From Yoonia sp. (GTDB taxonomy: Bacteria > Pseudomonadota > Alphaproteobacteria > Rhodobacterales > Rhodobacteraceae): a DNA stretch of 41,108 nt. The stretch spans positions 1-41,108 of the forward strand of contig NZ_JAFMHJ010000031.1 of NCBI RefSeq assembly GCF_017854565.1, written 5' to 3'. Positions 1 to 8,066 of this stretch are shown here, in pieces. The notes beneath the pieces are model-generated. The model saw nothing but the letters and a program-made list of their open reading frames with translations, searched no databases and had not been told where the DNA came from. Each line of letters starts with the position of its first letter. The stretch's first letter is position 1. A program made the position numbers and the translations under genes.

Positions 1-143
1 GTGAAGCTGCGCCGCTTCGGTGTGCTTGTCAGCTCGGCCGTGGGGACCACTGGCGTTGAGACAACACGGACGGGCGATGTCGTGGGCGAAACCGCATCAG
101 ATCCAGCATCCGGTGAAAGCGCAGTCTGTGAAGGCATAACCAT
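1..143 (-). CDS. IS3-type transposase OrfA, N-terminal part only (runs off the left edge)
   Basis: The reverse strand has an open frame that starts [14 protein letters not shown] and reaches PKRRSF at the window edge. The start ATG at 143 is preceded by GGAG with a 9-nt spacer. A low-complexity Pro/Thr/Ser leader followed by KRRSF resembles the N-terminus I recall for IS3-family OrfA proteins in Rhodobacteraceae, where a KLRIL helix-turn-helix follows. That helix lies outside the window, so the family call rests on memory of the leader alone. Roughly 30-60 nt upstream of the start, the sequence passes into an IS30 remnant, so one element appears to have inserted next to or into the other. Confidence 0.5.
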   Translation of the reverse strand, partial: MVMPSQTALSPDAGSDAVSPTTSPVRVVSTPVVPTAELTSTPKRRSF

Positions 144-199
144 GGGTGCGTTCTCCTGCACCCTCAAGTGTAAACTTTAGCCAGTCAAATGTCTCACGC

Positions 200-667
200 T
201 TATTGGCACGGAGGGGGGAGGGTGACTTGATCGTCGGCTCCAACAACAGCTACATCGCGACGTTGGTCGAGCGGCATTCGCGGTTTGTGATGTTGGCGAA
301 GGTGGAAAACAAGGACACTCAAAGCGTCATCACAGCCCTCATAAAACAAGCGCGCAAGCTCCCGAAGGAGCTGTATCGCTCCCTGACATGGGATCGCGGA
401 TCGGAGATGACTGGGCACCGCAAGTTCACCATGGCAACCAAGATCGACGTCTACTTTTGTGACCCTCAGTCACCTTGGCAACGTGGCAGCAACGAAAATA
501 CCGACCAGCTTCTGCGCCAATACTTCCCGAAAGGAACTAATATATCGGGCTTTAGTCAGGCCAAACTCAGCGCTGTCGCACGCCAGCTTAACGAGCGGCC
601 AAGAAAGACCTTGCAATACCAAACCCCAGCAGAGAAGTTTGAAGCCTGTGTTGCAGCGACCAGTTGA
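200..667 (+). pseudogene. IS30-family transposase, C-terminal catalytic fragment
   Basis: This encodes the DDE integrase core of an IS30-type transposase. From about position 218 the frame reads EGDLIVGSNNSYIATLVERH, then SLTWDRG, then SPWQRGSNEN and the terminal RPRKTL..TPAEKF block. All three acidic residues (D of EGDLI, D of TWDRG, E of SNENT) are present. The N-terminal helix-turn-helix half is missing, because the upstream sequence belongs to another element and gives only an unrelated in-frame extension. Usual length is about 320-380 aa and only about 150 aa remain, so it is very unlikely to be functional. Confidence 0.8.
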
Positions 668-720
668 AACCGCACCTTAAACCGGAGTTTCGTTTATCAC
701 GGCCCCTTAACAGAAACAAA

Positions 721-741
721 GCCCCGGGCGTGACCCGGGGC
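721..741 (-). terminator. Intrinsic terminator of the pyrimidine ABC-transporter operon
   Basis: Perfect 8-bp GC stem (GCCCCGGG, loop CGTGA, CCCGGGGC). Read on the minus strand it is followed by TTTGTTTC. It lies 54 nt beyond the stop codon of the substrate-binding protein gene at 795 and is the natural end of the leftward transcript. Confidence 0.75.
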
Positions 742-763
742 CTCTGATATCGTCGCGGTTGAG

Positions 764-784
764 GTCCCGGATCAAGTCCGGGAC
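764..784. repeat. Short palindromic element GTCCCGGA-TCAAG-TCCGGGAC
   Basis: Perfect 8-bp inverted repeat with a 5-nt centre, between the terminator and the stop codon of the binding-protein gene. The sequence TCCCGGATCAAGTCCGGGA is one I recognise as a common dispersed intergenic palindrome in alphaproteobacteria. Only one copy was noticed in this window. It may strengthen transcript 3'-end stability. Confidence 0.5.
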
Positions 785-794
785 TGCGGTGTAC

Positions 795-1787
795 CTAGTT
801 CAGCGCGGCATCCGTGATCGCGCTGGTCCATGCGCCCACTGGCGCGGCCGAAATCACCGGGTCGGAGCCGCCTGCCAGCAGCGTATCAACCGTGCGCTGA
901 TAATCTGCGGGATCAAGCGCACCATTGGACCCTGCGGTCAGCTTGGCGATCTCGCCCATCATGCGAACCTGCGCGGCCTCTGTCTGGGCACCGGTTTCAT
1001 CGTTGTCCAGAACGATCATCGCGGCGGCCTCGGGGTTTTCTTCGGCCCACTTCCAGCCTTTCATCGACGCCCGCACGAAACGGACCATTTTATCGACAAA
1101 CACCGGGTCCTGCAGATTGTCTTCCAGCGCATAAATTCCGTCTTCCAACGTCGCAACGCCCTGTTCTTCGTACTTAAACGTCACCAGTTCGTCCGGGGAC
1201 ACACCCGCGTCCAGCACCTGACCATATTCGTTATAGGTCATGGTCGAAATGCAATCCGCCTGCCGCTGCAACAGCGGATCGACGTTGAAACCCTGTTTCA
1301 GAACGGTCACGCCGTCGGGGCCGCCATCGGTCGAAATGCCTGCCTGGCTCATCCAGCTCAGAAACGGGTATTCATTGCCAAAGAACCAGACGCCAATCGT
1401 CTTGCCCTTGAAATCTTCGACGCTTTCAATCCCGGCGTCCTTCCAACAAGTCAGCATCAGGCCCGACGTTTTGAACGGCTGCGCGATATTGACAACCGGC
1501 AGGCCCTTTTCCCGTGCCGCCAGCGCCGATGGCATCCAGTTCAGCATCACATCCGCCCCGCCACCGGCCAAAACCTGCGGTGGGGCAATGTCGGGACCAC
1601 CGGGCAGGATAGTAACGTTCAAACCTTCCGCGTCATAAAACCCCTGATCCAAAGCCACATAATACCCGGCAAATTGCGCCTGCGTGACCCACTGCAATTG
1701 CAGCGCCACGTCATTGGCGTGGGCATCGGCATGCGCCATTCCGCCCAGCCCGGCGGCAAGTGTGGCCGCCATCATCAATTTCTTCAT
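795..1787 (-). CDS. ABC transporter substrate-binding protein, NMT1/THI5-like (probable pyrimidine uptake)
   Basis: Periplasmic solute-binding protein of 330 aa. A signal peptide (MKKLMMAATLAAGLGGMAHA) is followed by the NMT1/THI5-like fold start VALQLQWVTQAQFAGYYVAL, and by GGPDIAPPQVLAGGGADV in the ligand-binding lobe. The start is set at ATG 1787 because GGAGGTCAAA precedes it directly; a longer frame from TTG would lie over this RBS. It is the last gene of a leftward run ATPase-permease-permease-binding protein behind the dihydropyrimidinase gene. The family binds HMP and other pyrimidine-like rings, and the context points to a pyrimidine or its degradation intermediate as ligand. The true ligand is inference. 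Confidence 0.85.
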   Translation of the reverse strand: MKKLMMAATLAAGLGGMAHADAHANDVALQLQWVTQAQFAGYYVALDQGFYDAEGLNVTILPGGPDIAPPQVLAGGGADVMLNWMPSALAAREKGLPVVNIAQPFKTSGLMLTCWKDAGIESVEDFKGKTIGVWFFGNEYPFLSWMSQAGISTDGGPDGVTVLKQGFNVDPLLQRQADCISTMTYNEYGQVLDAGVSPDELVTFKYEEQGVATLEDGIYALEDNLQDPVFVDKMVRFVRASMKGWKWAEENPEAAAMIVLDNDETGAQTEAAQVRMMGEIAKLTAGSNGALDPADYQRTVDTLLAGGSDPVISAAPVGAWTSAITDAALN

Positions 1788-1830
1788 TTTGACCTCCAAG
1801 TCAGTTGTGCGCCCTCTTGCGGGGCTTTGG

Positions 1831-2682
1831 TTATTTGCGTTGCGACGGGTGCCAAAACGTCACCCGCCCCTCGATCCATGCCATCGCTCCGTAAAATGCA
1901 CTGCCCGCGATGGCTGCCACGACAATCTCGGCCCAGACCATATCAAGTGCAAGCTGCCCGACCGATGTCGAGATGCGAAACCCCATCCCAACCGTGGGCG
2001 AGCCGAAAAATTCAGCAACAATCGCACCGATCAACGCCAGGGTTGTGGCGATTTTCAGCCCATTAAAGATAAACGGCATCGCAGCGGGCAGGCGTAGCTT
2101 CAGCAAAGTCGGCCAATAGCCCGCGCCATAGGTCCGCATCAGGTCACGCTGCATCGCCGTCGTGGCCCGCAGCCCCGCAACCGTGTTCACCAATATCGGG
2201 AAAAATACCATGACACCAACGACAGCAGCCTTCGATTGCCAATCACTGCCCAGCCACTTCACAAAAATCGGCGCAGTGCCTACAATCGGCAGTGCTGCCA
2301 TAAAACCGCCAACCGGCAAGATACCACGGGTCAGAAAATCAGACCGATCCGCCAGAACAGCCAGGCCAAAGGCGGCGATTGCACCGATGATATACCCGCT
2401 CAGGGCACCCTTGATGATCGTCTGCTCAAAGTCCGCCCAAAGCCGCGGACCCTCGTGCACAAAGCGGACGGCAATTGCGGACGGCGGCGGCAGAATGACC
2501 GCGTTCACCTCCAGCAGGCGCACCAGCAGTTCCCATATCACCAACAGCGTCAACCCAAAGATCGCAGGCACCAACAATTGCACCCAGCGGCGTTGCGCCA
2601 GCGCGCTATTGGCCAAGCGCAGATTGATGAACCAACCGGTCATCCAGATCGCCAAAGCGGCAAAGATCGCTGTGCCCGTCAT
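1831..2682 (-). CDS. ABC transporter permease (NMT1-type uptake system)
   Basis: Inner-membrane permease of 283 aa with about six predicted membrane segments. The cytoplasmic EAA-type coupling loop is visible as MRTYGAGYWPTLLKLRLPAA, the contact site for the ATPase. The ATG overlaps the stop codon of the upstream permease by 4 nt (ATGA, 2679-2682), which indicates translational coupling. It is a paralogue of the neighbouring permease (both carry LLRTYYA/LMRTYGA..LKLRLPA blocks), so the membrane part is probably a heterodimer. It belongs to the SsuC/TauC/ThiX-like group of the binding-protein-dependent permease family. Confidence 0.87.
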   Translation of the reverse strand: MTGTAIFAALAIWMTGWFINLRLANSALAQRRWVQLLVPAIFGLTLLVIWELLVRLLEVNAVILPPPSAIAVRFVHEGPRLWADFEQTIIKGALSGYIIGAIAAFGLAVLADRSDFLTRGILPVGGFMAALPIVGTAPIFVKWLGSDWQSKAAVVGVMVFFPILVNTVAGLRATTAMQRDLMRTYGAGYWPTLLKLRLPAAMPFIFNGLKIATTLALIGAIVAEFFGSPTVGMGFRISTSVGQLALDMVWAEIVVAAIAGSAFYGAMAWIEGRVTFWHPSQRK

Positions 2683-3626
2683 GTGCCCGCCATCCCCATC
2701 CGTCGCAGTGTCAGCCGTTCAAGCAAGCTGAACAGACCGACCAACCCCGCCGCCGTGATCGCGGCTGCAAAAAGCGCGGCCCAGGTGACAAGCGGCTGAC
2801 CATACTGATCCCCGACCAACATGCGCGCGCCAAATCCGGCCCGCGCGCCAGTCGGCAACTCGGCCACAATCGCGCCAACCAGCGACGCCGATATCCCAAT
2901 CTTAAGCGAGGCAAAAAGATACGGCACCGACGCAGGCAGGCGCAGCTTCCAAAACCCTTGCGCCGCGCTTGCATAATAGGTGCGCAGCAGATCCAATTGC
3001 ATCCCATCAGGGCTGCGCAACCCCTTTACCATACCGACCACCACAGGAAAAAAGCTCAGATAGGCACTGATAATCGACTTCGGCAACAAGCCATGAATGC
3101 CAATCGCGCCCAGCATCACAATGATCATCGGCGCCAGCGCCAGAATGGGAATCGTCTGGCTGGCAATCGCCCAGGGCATCACGCTCATATCCATCGCGCG
3201 GCTGTAGACAATGCCCACCGCCAACGTAATCCCAAGCGTCGTACCCATCGCAAAACCCAACAGCGTCGCCGACAGCGTCACCCACCCATGATAAACCAGC
3301 GACCGTTTAGACGTCACCCGTTGCATCACAATCGTCTTCCACATCTCGACCGCAACCTGATGTGGCGATGGCAGCCGCGGGCGCTCCTGCACATACGTCA
3401 AACCCACCAGTGACGGGTTGCGCAAACTCAACCCCAGCCCGCTGTAATCCTGCCGCGCCATCGGCGTGTCAGGTGTCACAGCGAACCCGTCCCGCTGCGC
3501 CTGATCGGCGGTCAGATGCATATTCATCGGCACGACAGCGACGACCCAGATCATCAAGATGGCGCCAATCACCGTCAGCACAGGCAGGATGGATTTCAAA
3601 CGCAACCCCCCGCTTCTTCCGAGCAT
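2679..3626 (-). CDS. ABC transporter permease (second subunit)
   Basis: Permease of 315 aa with an extended N-terminus: membrane segment SILPVLTVIGAILMIWVVAV near residues 12-31, then a periplasmic stretch before the usual permease core. The EAA loop reads LLRTYYASAAQGFWKLRLPA. The start is uncertain. The ATG at 3626 (MLGRSGG) lies inside a dispersed 33-nt intergenic repeat (3613-3645) rather than behind a normal RBS. A TTG a few codons later, after GGAAGAAGCGGGGGG, is an alternative. It overlaps the next permease by 4 nt and lies 21 nt after the ATPase gene. Confidence 0.85.
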   Translation of the reverse strand: MLGRSGGLRLKSILPVLTVIGAILMIWVVAVVPMNMHLTADQAQRDGFAVTPDTPMARQDYSGLGLSLRNPSLVGLTYVQERPRLPSPHQVAVEMWKTIVMQRVTSKRSLVYHGWVTLSATLLGFAMGTTLGITLAVGIVYSRAMDMSVMPWAIASQTIPILALAPMIIVMLGAIGIHGLLPKSIISAYLSFFPVVVGMVKGLRSPDGMQLDLLRTYYASAAQGFWKLRLPASVPYLFASLKIGISASLVGAIVAELPTGARAGFGARMLVGDQYGQPLVTWAALFAAAITAAGLVGLFSLLERLTLRRMGMAGT

Positions 3627-3645
3627 AAATATCCCCGCCGGAGGC
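3613..3645 (-). repeat. 33-nt dispersed intergenic element, copy 1
   Basis: On the minus strand it begins GCCTCCGGCGGGGATATTTA and ends GCTCGGAAGAAG. The same unit recurs at 11453-11485 and 21413-21445, and in part at 29217-29239. Here it lies directly behind the ATPase stop codon and contains the ATG assigned to the next permease gene. Confidence 0.7.
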
Positions 3646-3647
3646 CC

Positions 3648-4415
3648 CTAAACATCATCATGCCCCGCCCGCAGCCCATCACGCACGCGGTGCGCGATCG
3701 CGATAAATTCGGGGCTGTCACGAATATCCAAAGGCCGTTCTTTGGGCAACGGGCTATCAATCACATCCGTAATCCGACCGGGCCGCGGCGACATGACAAC
3801 AATCTTCGTGGACAAATACACCGCCTCGGGGATGGAATGGGTGACAAAGGCAATCGTCTTTTCGGTCCGCGCCCATAGCTGCAACAACTGCTCGTTCAGG
3901 TGATCGCGGACGATCTCGTCCAGCGCGCCAAAGGGTTCGTCCATCAGCAAAATATCCGCATCGAACGCCAGAGCCCGCGCAATCGACGCGCGCTGCTGCA
4001 TACCGCCTGACAATTGCCAGGGAAACTTCTTCTCAAACCCCGTCAGATCAACCAGTTCCAGCACCCGCGCCACCCGCGCGGCCTGTTCCGCCTTGGAAAA
4101 CCCCATAATCTCAAGCGGCAACTTCACGTTCCCGCCAATCGTGCGCCATGGATACAGCCCCGCCGCCTGAAACACATAGCCATAGGCCCGCGCCATGCGC
4201 GCCTCATCCGGCGTCATCCCGTTCACCCTCAGTTCGCCCGCCGTGGGCTGCTCCAGACCTGCGATACACCTTAGGAACGTGGTCTTGCCACAGCCCGAAG
4301 GGCCGATGAAACTCACGAAATCGCCCTTGCTGATTTCAAGATTCACATCCTTGAGCGCATGCACTGGGCCATCGTTGGTGTGGAATATGAGCGAAATGTC
4401 ATTGGCGTCGATCAC
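3648..4415 (-). CDS. ABC transporter ATP-binding protein (SsuB/TauB/ThiZ-like)
   Basis: Cytoplasmic ATPase of 255 aa that powers the adjacent permeases. Walker A GPSGCGKTT is at residues 38-46, Q-loop VFQ near 82, signature LSGGMQQR at 135-142, Walker B ILLMDEP at 155-161 and the switch His in VTHS near 193. Length and motifs fit the nitrate/sulfonate/taurine/HMP transporter group. It is the first transporter gene after dihydropyrimidinase, separated from it by 222 nt. That gap could hold an internal promoter, although no convincing one was found. Confidence 0.9.
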   Translation of the reverse strand: MIDANDISLIFHTNDGPVHALKDVNLEISKGDFVSFIGPSGCGKTTFLRCIAGLEQPTAGELRVNGMTPDEARMARAYGYVFQAAGLYPWRTIGGNVKLPLEIMGFSKAEQAARVARVLELVDLTGFEKKFPWQLSGGMQQRASIARALAFDADILLMDEPFGALDEIVRDHLNEQLLQLWARTEKTIAFVTHSIPEAVYLSTKIVVMSPRPGRITDVIDSPLPKERPLDIRDSPEFIAIAHRVRDGLRAGHDDV

Positions 4416-4637
4416 TATTGGCGTCCCTTACTCATCACATGTCCGCAGACGGGTGGATTCGTCGATGCAAGTCGGCACTGTCAGATCAAATCCGTCGTTG
4501 AAAAGTCGCACAAAATCCTAAACTTGGTCATCTGAAAAATCCGCCCATCAACCGATATCACAAAGAACACGGCACACCCGGCCGTACCAGTCGTCTTGCA
4601 GAACCGATCCCAAAGACAGGGTCTGTCGCATGATCCA
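4416..4637. other. Intergenic gap between dihydropyrimidinase and the transporter genes
   Basis: 222 nt with no supported gene. The only regulatory hint is a single TTGGTCA half-site at 4524-4530, matching one arm of the RutR box but lacking its partner. Transporter transcription may therefore be read-through from the catabolic genes or start here; the sequence alone does not decide. Confidence 0.3.
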
Positions 4638-6092
4638 TCAGACCCCCGTCGCCGGAATACCGGTCCGCTCGACAGGCCGAGGCGATGTCAGTTCTTTCCA
4701 CGATGACAGCGCGCGGTTCACCGGGGTGTTGCCCTCGCGCTTTACGAACTTACCGTGCCCTTCCTGCGTCCGGACTTCGCCGTCATGGATCGCAACGTAT
4801 CCGCGCGTCAGGGTAAAGCGCGGCAGACCCGTCACGTCTTTGCCCTCGAACACATTGTAATCAATCGCCGATTGCTGCGCCGAGGCCGTGATCGTCTTTG
4901 ACTTTTCCGGATCCCAAACCACCAGATCGGCATCGGCCCCGACCAGCACGGCACCCTTGCGCGGATAGCAGTTGAGTATCTTCGCGATATTGGTCGACGT
5001 CACAGCGACAAATTCATTCATCGTCAGCCGCCCAGTGCGCACACCATGGGTCCAAAGCATCGGCATCCGGTCTTCAAGGCCCCCGGTGCCATTTGGGATC
5101 TTGGTGAAATCCCCCACGCCATAGCGTTTTTGCTCTGTGGTAAACGCGCAATGGTCCGTGGCAACAACCGATAACGACCCCGACTGCAACCCGGCCCAGA
5201 GGCTATCCTGATGCATCTTATTGCGAAATGGCGGTGACATGACGCGGCGCGCGGCATGGTCCCAGTCTTTGTTGAAATACTCGCTTTCATCCAAGGTCAG
5301 ATGCTGGATCAGCGGCTCGCCCCAAACCCGCTTGCCCTGCATCTTGGCACGGCGGATCGCCTCGTGGCTGTCCTCGCAGGATGTATGCACGACGTACAGC
5401 GGCACACCGGCCATATCGGCAATCATGATGGCGCGGTTCGTTGCCTCACCTTCAACCTGCGGGGGGCGGGAATAGGCGTGGGCCTCTGGCCCGGTATTGC
5501 CCTCAGCCAATAGTTTCGCCGACAGCTCCGCCACCACATCACCATTTTCGGCATGGACCATGGCAATGCCGCCCAGCTCACCCAATCGCTTGAACGACGC
5601 GTACATCTCGTCATCGTTGACCATCAGCGCGCCTTTGTAGGCCATGAAATGCTTGAACGTGTTGATCCCGCGGTCCTTGATCACGCTTTCCATCTCGTTG
5701 AACACCTGCTCGCCCCACCATGTGACCGCCATGTGGAACGAATAATCGCAATTCGCGCGACCCGATTTGTTGTCCCACATTTGCAGCGCATCATGCAGGC
5801 CCTGACCGGGGCTGGGCAGGGCGAAATCAACAACCATCGTGGTTCCACCCGACAATGCCGCGCGCGTCCCGCTTTCGAAATCATCGGTAGAATAGGTGCC
5901 CATAAAGGGCATTTCGAGGTGGGTATGCGGGTCGATCCCGCCGGGCATGACATAGCAACCAGTCGCATCGAGGGTTTCATCGCCCTTCAGGTCCGGGCCA
6001 ATTTCCACGATCTTGCCCCCGTCGATCAACACGTCCGCCTTATAGGTCAGATCCGCCGTGACGATGGTGCCGTTTTTGATGACTGTGGTCAT
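4638..6092 (-). CDS. hydA: Dihydropyrimidinase (D-hydantoinase)
   Basis: Second enzyme of reductive pyrimidine breakdown: ring opening of dihydrouracil/dihydrothymine to N-carbamoyl-beta-amino acids. At 484 aa it has the normal length. Binuclear zinc site residues are visible: DPHTH (H56, H58), the carbamylated lysine in FMAYKG (K153), VHAENGD (H180), VVHTSCE (H236) and the catalytic Asp in ATDHCAF (D313). The start ATG overlaps the stop of the upstream ORF as ATGA (6089-6092). Neighbouring preTA and the amidohydrolase make a pyrimidine role much more likely than a hydantoin-only role. Confidence 0.93.
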   Translation of the reverse strand: MTTVIKNGTIVTADLTYKADVLIDGGKIVEIGPDLKGDETLDATGCYVMPGGIDPHTHLEMPFMGTYSTDDFESGTRAALSGGTTMVVDFALPSPGQGLHDALQMWDNKSGRANCDYSFHMAVTWWGEQVFNEMESVIKDRGINTFKHFMAYKGALMVNDDEMYASFKRLGELGGIAMVHAENGDVVAELSAKLLAEGNTGPEAHAYSRPPQVEGEATNRAIMIADMAGVPLYVVHTSCEDSHEAIRRAKMQGKRVWGEPLIQHLTLDESEYFNKDWDHAARRVMSPPFRNKMHQDSLWAGLQSGSLSVVATDHCAFTTEQKRYGVGDFTKIPNGTGGLEDRMPMLWTHGVRTGRLTMNEFVAVTSTNIAKILNCYPRKGAVLVGADADLVVWDPEKSKTITASAQQSAIDYNVFEGKDVTGLPRFTLTRGYVAIHDGEVRTQEGHGKFVKREGNTPVNRALSSWKELTSPRPVERTGIPATGV

Positions 6093-6649
6093 TTGTCCGG
6101 GTCCTTCTCCATTTGCTCATATACTTTCTTTCGAAACTCCTTTGACGGCTTTGAAAGAAAAGTATTTCCCAAGCTTGTAACAATTAGATAGCGGAAGCTT
6201 CGCAGCAAAACCCAGCGGCTTAGCCAGTTGTATTCCTCAAATCGCTTCGCGAAATCTCCATACCAGTTTTTCCCATCATCCCGCAGTTCTGGAAATCGCC
6301 AGTGTGCAACCTCTCCGTCCTCTAGGTGGGTAGGTACGGGTGAATTACCCGGTAGGCCGGTGGTTAAAACGAAGCTATTGAATTTGAACAAGGATCTCGC
6401 GCCCAAGTGAGTGATGGTGACTTTCCGATGGCCAACGTTAGTTGCTGCAACATGAAAAACCTTCTTAGGCTCTCCACCACCCACGGTGACTTCCAGCATT
6501 GGTCTGGCAACAAGTCTAACATCTTGAGCATTTGCCCTGTTCGCAACGCGAAGAGCTACTACCGCCGCTGTAAACGTGGCAATTCCAGCAAACCATATTC
6601 CGACAACCTCAATTAACTGCGGCCAGTTATCGAAAACACCCAATATCAC
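6089..6649 (-). CDS. Uncharacterised single-pass membrane-anchored protein inserted in the pyrimidine operon
   Basis: ORF of 186 aa from GTG 6649. This GTG overlaps the upstream hydrolase stop as GTGA, and the ORF's own stop overlaps the dihydropyrimidinase start as ATGA. An N-terminal hydrophobic segment (LIEVVGIWFAGIATFTAAVV, roughly residues 13-32) is followed by a soluble domain of about 150 aa with basic and aromatic stretches. I recognise only a general resemblance to small 'one TM plus soluble domain' hypothetical proteins. Base composition is unlike its neighbours: 21/60 G+C at 6121-6180 and 26/60 at 6361-6420, against GC-rich flanks. This suggests acquisition by transfer. Function unknown. 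Confidence 0.65.
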   Translation of the reverse strand: MILGVFDNWPQLIEVVGIWFAGIATFTAAVVALRVANRANAQDVRLVARPMLEVTVGGGEPKKVFHVAATNVGHRKVTITHLGARSLFKFNSFVLTTGLPGNSPVPTHLEDGEVAHWRFPELRDDGKNWYGDFAKRFEEYNWLSRWVLLRSFRYLIVTSLGNTFLSKPSKEFRKKVYEQMEKDPDK

Positions 6650-7896
6650 CCTACAATCTCCGCCGTCTCGACCACCGCATGGAACAGCACATCCGTCCCC
6701 GCCGCCGCCCATTCAGGGCTGATCTCTTCCGCCTCGTTATGGCTTAGCCCGTCCACGCAGGGGCACATCACCATGGCGGTCGGGGCCACGCGGTTGATCC
6801 AACAGGCGTCATGCCCGGCGCCCGAAATCAGGTCCATGTGGGAATAGCCCAACCTCTCTGCCGCGTTGCGCACCGCCGTCACACAGCCTTCGTCAAACGT
6901 CACAGGATCAAAGTGGCCGACCGGTTCGATCGCCATCGTCAGGCCCAGCGCTTCGATAATCGGCACCGCTTCAACCTCGAGCCGCGCTTTCATTCTATCG
7001 AGTTTTGCCTGATCGGGTGATCGGAAGTCGATGGTGAACACCGCCTTGCCGGGGATCACATTGCGCGAATTTGGATAGACGTTGCACTGCCCTATCGCGC
7101 CCACGGCACCCGGCTGATTTTCCATCGCTATCGTATGAACAAGCTCGATTATCCGCGCCATGCCAAGCCCGGCATTGACCCGCATATTCATCGGGGTTGA
7201 CCCGGTGTGCGCATCTTTGCCAATCAGCGTCACCTCTAGCCACCACAGGCCCTGCCCATGGGTGACAACACCGATCTGCTTGCCCTCGGCCTCCAGGATC
7301 GGACCTTGTTCGATGTGGAGCTCAAAGAAGGCGTGCATCTTGCGGTCACCGACCGTTTCATCACCCTTCCAGCCAATCCGCGCCAGTTCGTCCCCGAATG
7401 TCTTGCCGTCCGCATCCTTGCGATCATAGGCCCACCCCTGATCATACATGCCCGCAAAAACGCCAGAGGCAAGCATGGCAGGCGCAAACCGCGTCCCTTC
7501 CTCGTTCGTCCAGTTCGTGACGACAATCGGATGCTTTGTCTTGATATCCAGATCATTCATGGTGCGCAAAATTTCCAGACCGCCAAGAACACCCAGGACG
7601 CCATCATATTTCCCTCCTGTCGGCTGCGTATCCAGATGCGACCCTACATAAACCGGTAACGCATCGGGGTCAGTTCCTTCGCGCCGGGCAAACATATTGC
7701 CCATCTGGTCAAGGCCCATCGTGCAGCCCGCCGCCTGACACCAGTCCAGAAACAGGTGCCGGCCTTCGCTGTCGAAATCCGTCAGCGTCTGACGATTGTT
7801 GCCACCCGCCACACCGGGGCCAATCTTGGCCATCTCCATCAGGCTATCCCACAGCCGGGCACCATTGATTTTCAGATTTTCACCGGGGGCCGCCAT
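6646..7896 (-). CDS. Zn-dependent N-carbamoyl amidohydrolase (beta-ureidopropionase type)
   Basis: M20-family hydrolase of 416 aa, expected to hydrolyse N-carbamoyl-beta-alanine (or -aminoisobutyrate) to the beta-amino acid, CO2 and ammonia, the third step of the pathway. Metal-site motifs: GSHLDT (H87), GGKYDGVLG (D98), NEEGTRF (E132/E133), ELHIEQG (H194) and the C-terminal GLSHNEAE. The start is placed at ATG 7896 with GAGGAG 7 nt upstream. A longer frame to 7941 would put the RutR operator inside the coding region. Allantoate or L-carbamoylase activity is an alternative within the family; the context favours beta-ureidopropionase. Confidence 0.88.
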   Translation of the reverse strand: MAAPGENLKINGARLWDSLMEMAKIGPGVAGGNNRQTLTDFDSEGRHLFLDWCQAAGCTMGLDQMGNMFARREGTDPDALPVYVGSHLDTQPTGGKYDGVLGVLGGLEILRTMNDLDIKTKHPIVVTNWTNEEGTRFAPAMLASGVFAGMYDQGWAYDRKDADGKTFGDELARIGWKGDETVGDRKMHAFFELHIEQGPILEAEGKQIGVVTHGQGLWWLEVTLIGKDAHTGSTPMNMRVNAGLGMARIIELVHTIAMENQPGAVGAIGQCNVYPNSRNVIPGKAVFTIDFRSPDQAKLDRMKARLEVEAVPIIEALGLTMAIEPVGHFDPVTFDEGCVTAVRNAAERLGYSHMDLISGAGHDACWINRVAPTAMVMCPCVDGLSHNEAEEISPEWAAAGTDVLFHAVVETAEIVG

Positions 7897-7924
7897 GGGT
7901 CGTCTCCTCGCAGATGCATCGTGA

Positions 7925-7942
7925 TTTGACCAACTGGTCAAA
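7925..7942. promoter_or_regulatory. RutR-type operator
   Basis: Perfect palindrome TTTGACCA-AC-TGGTCAAA. It contains exactly the TTGACCAnnTGGTCAA box known for E. coli RutR. It lies in the shared gap between the hydrolase gene (start 7896, leftward) and rutR (start 8067, rightward), so it can control both the catabolic operon and rutR itself. RutR is known to release DNA on binding uracil or thymine. Confidence 0.87.
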
Positions 7943-8066
7943 CCAACGCTAACAGAGGCGCGAGATCAGTCAAGTTTTCCGCGTGATTTATCCGCCATTG
8001 CCTGCGATAGAAGCGCAGCGGCCAATAATCAGGGCAAGCCGCAAAAGATTTGAACAAAGGAAGACG

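Noticed and set aside
759..2066. 435-codon plus-strand frame over the binding-protein and permease genes
   Set aside because: Antisense shadow; the minus-strand genes have RBSs, coupling and family motifs.
4416..4637. TPP-type riboswitch upstream of the NMT1/THI5-like transporter
   Set aside because: No CTGAGA...ACCTGATC-type conserved core was seen, and the operon context is pyrimidine rather than thiamin.
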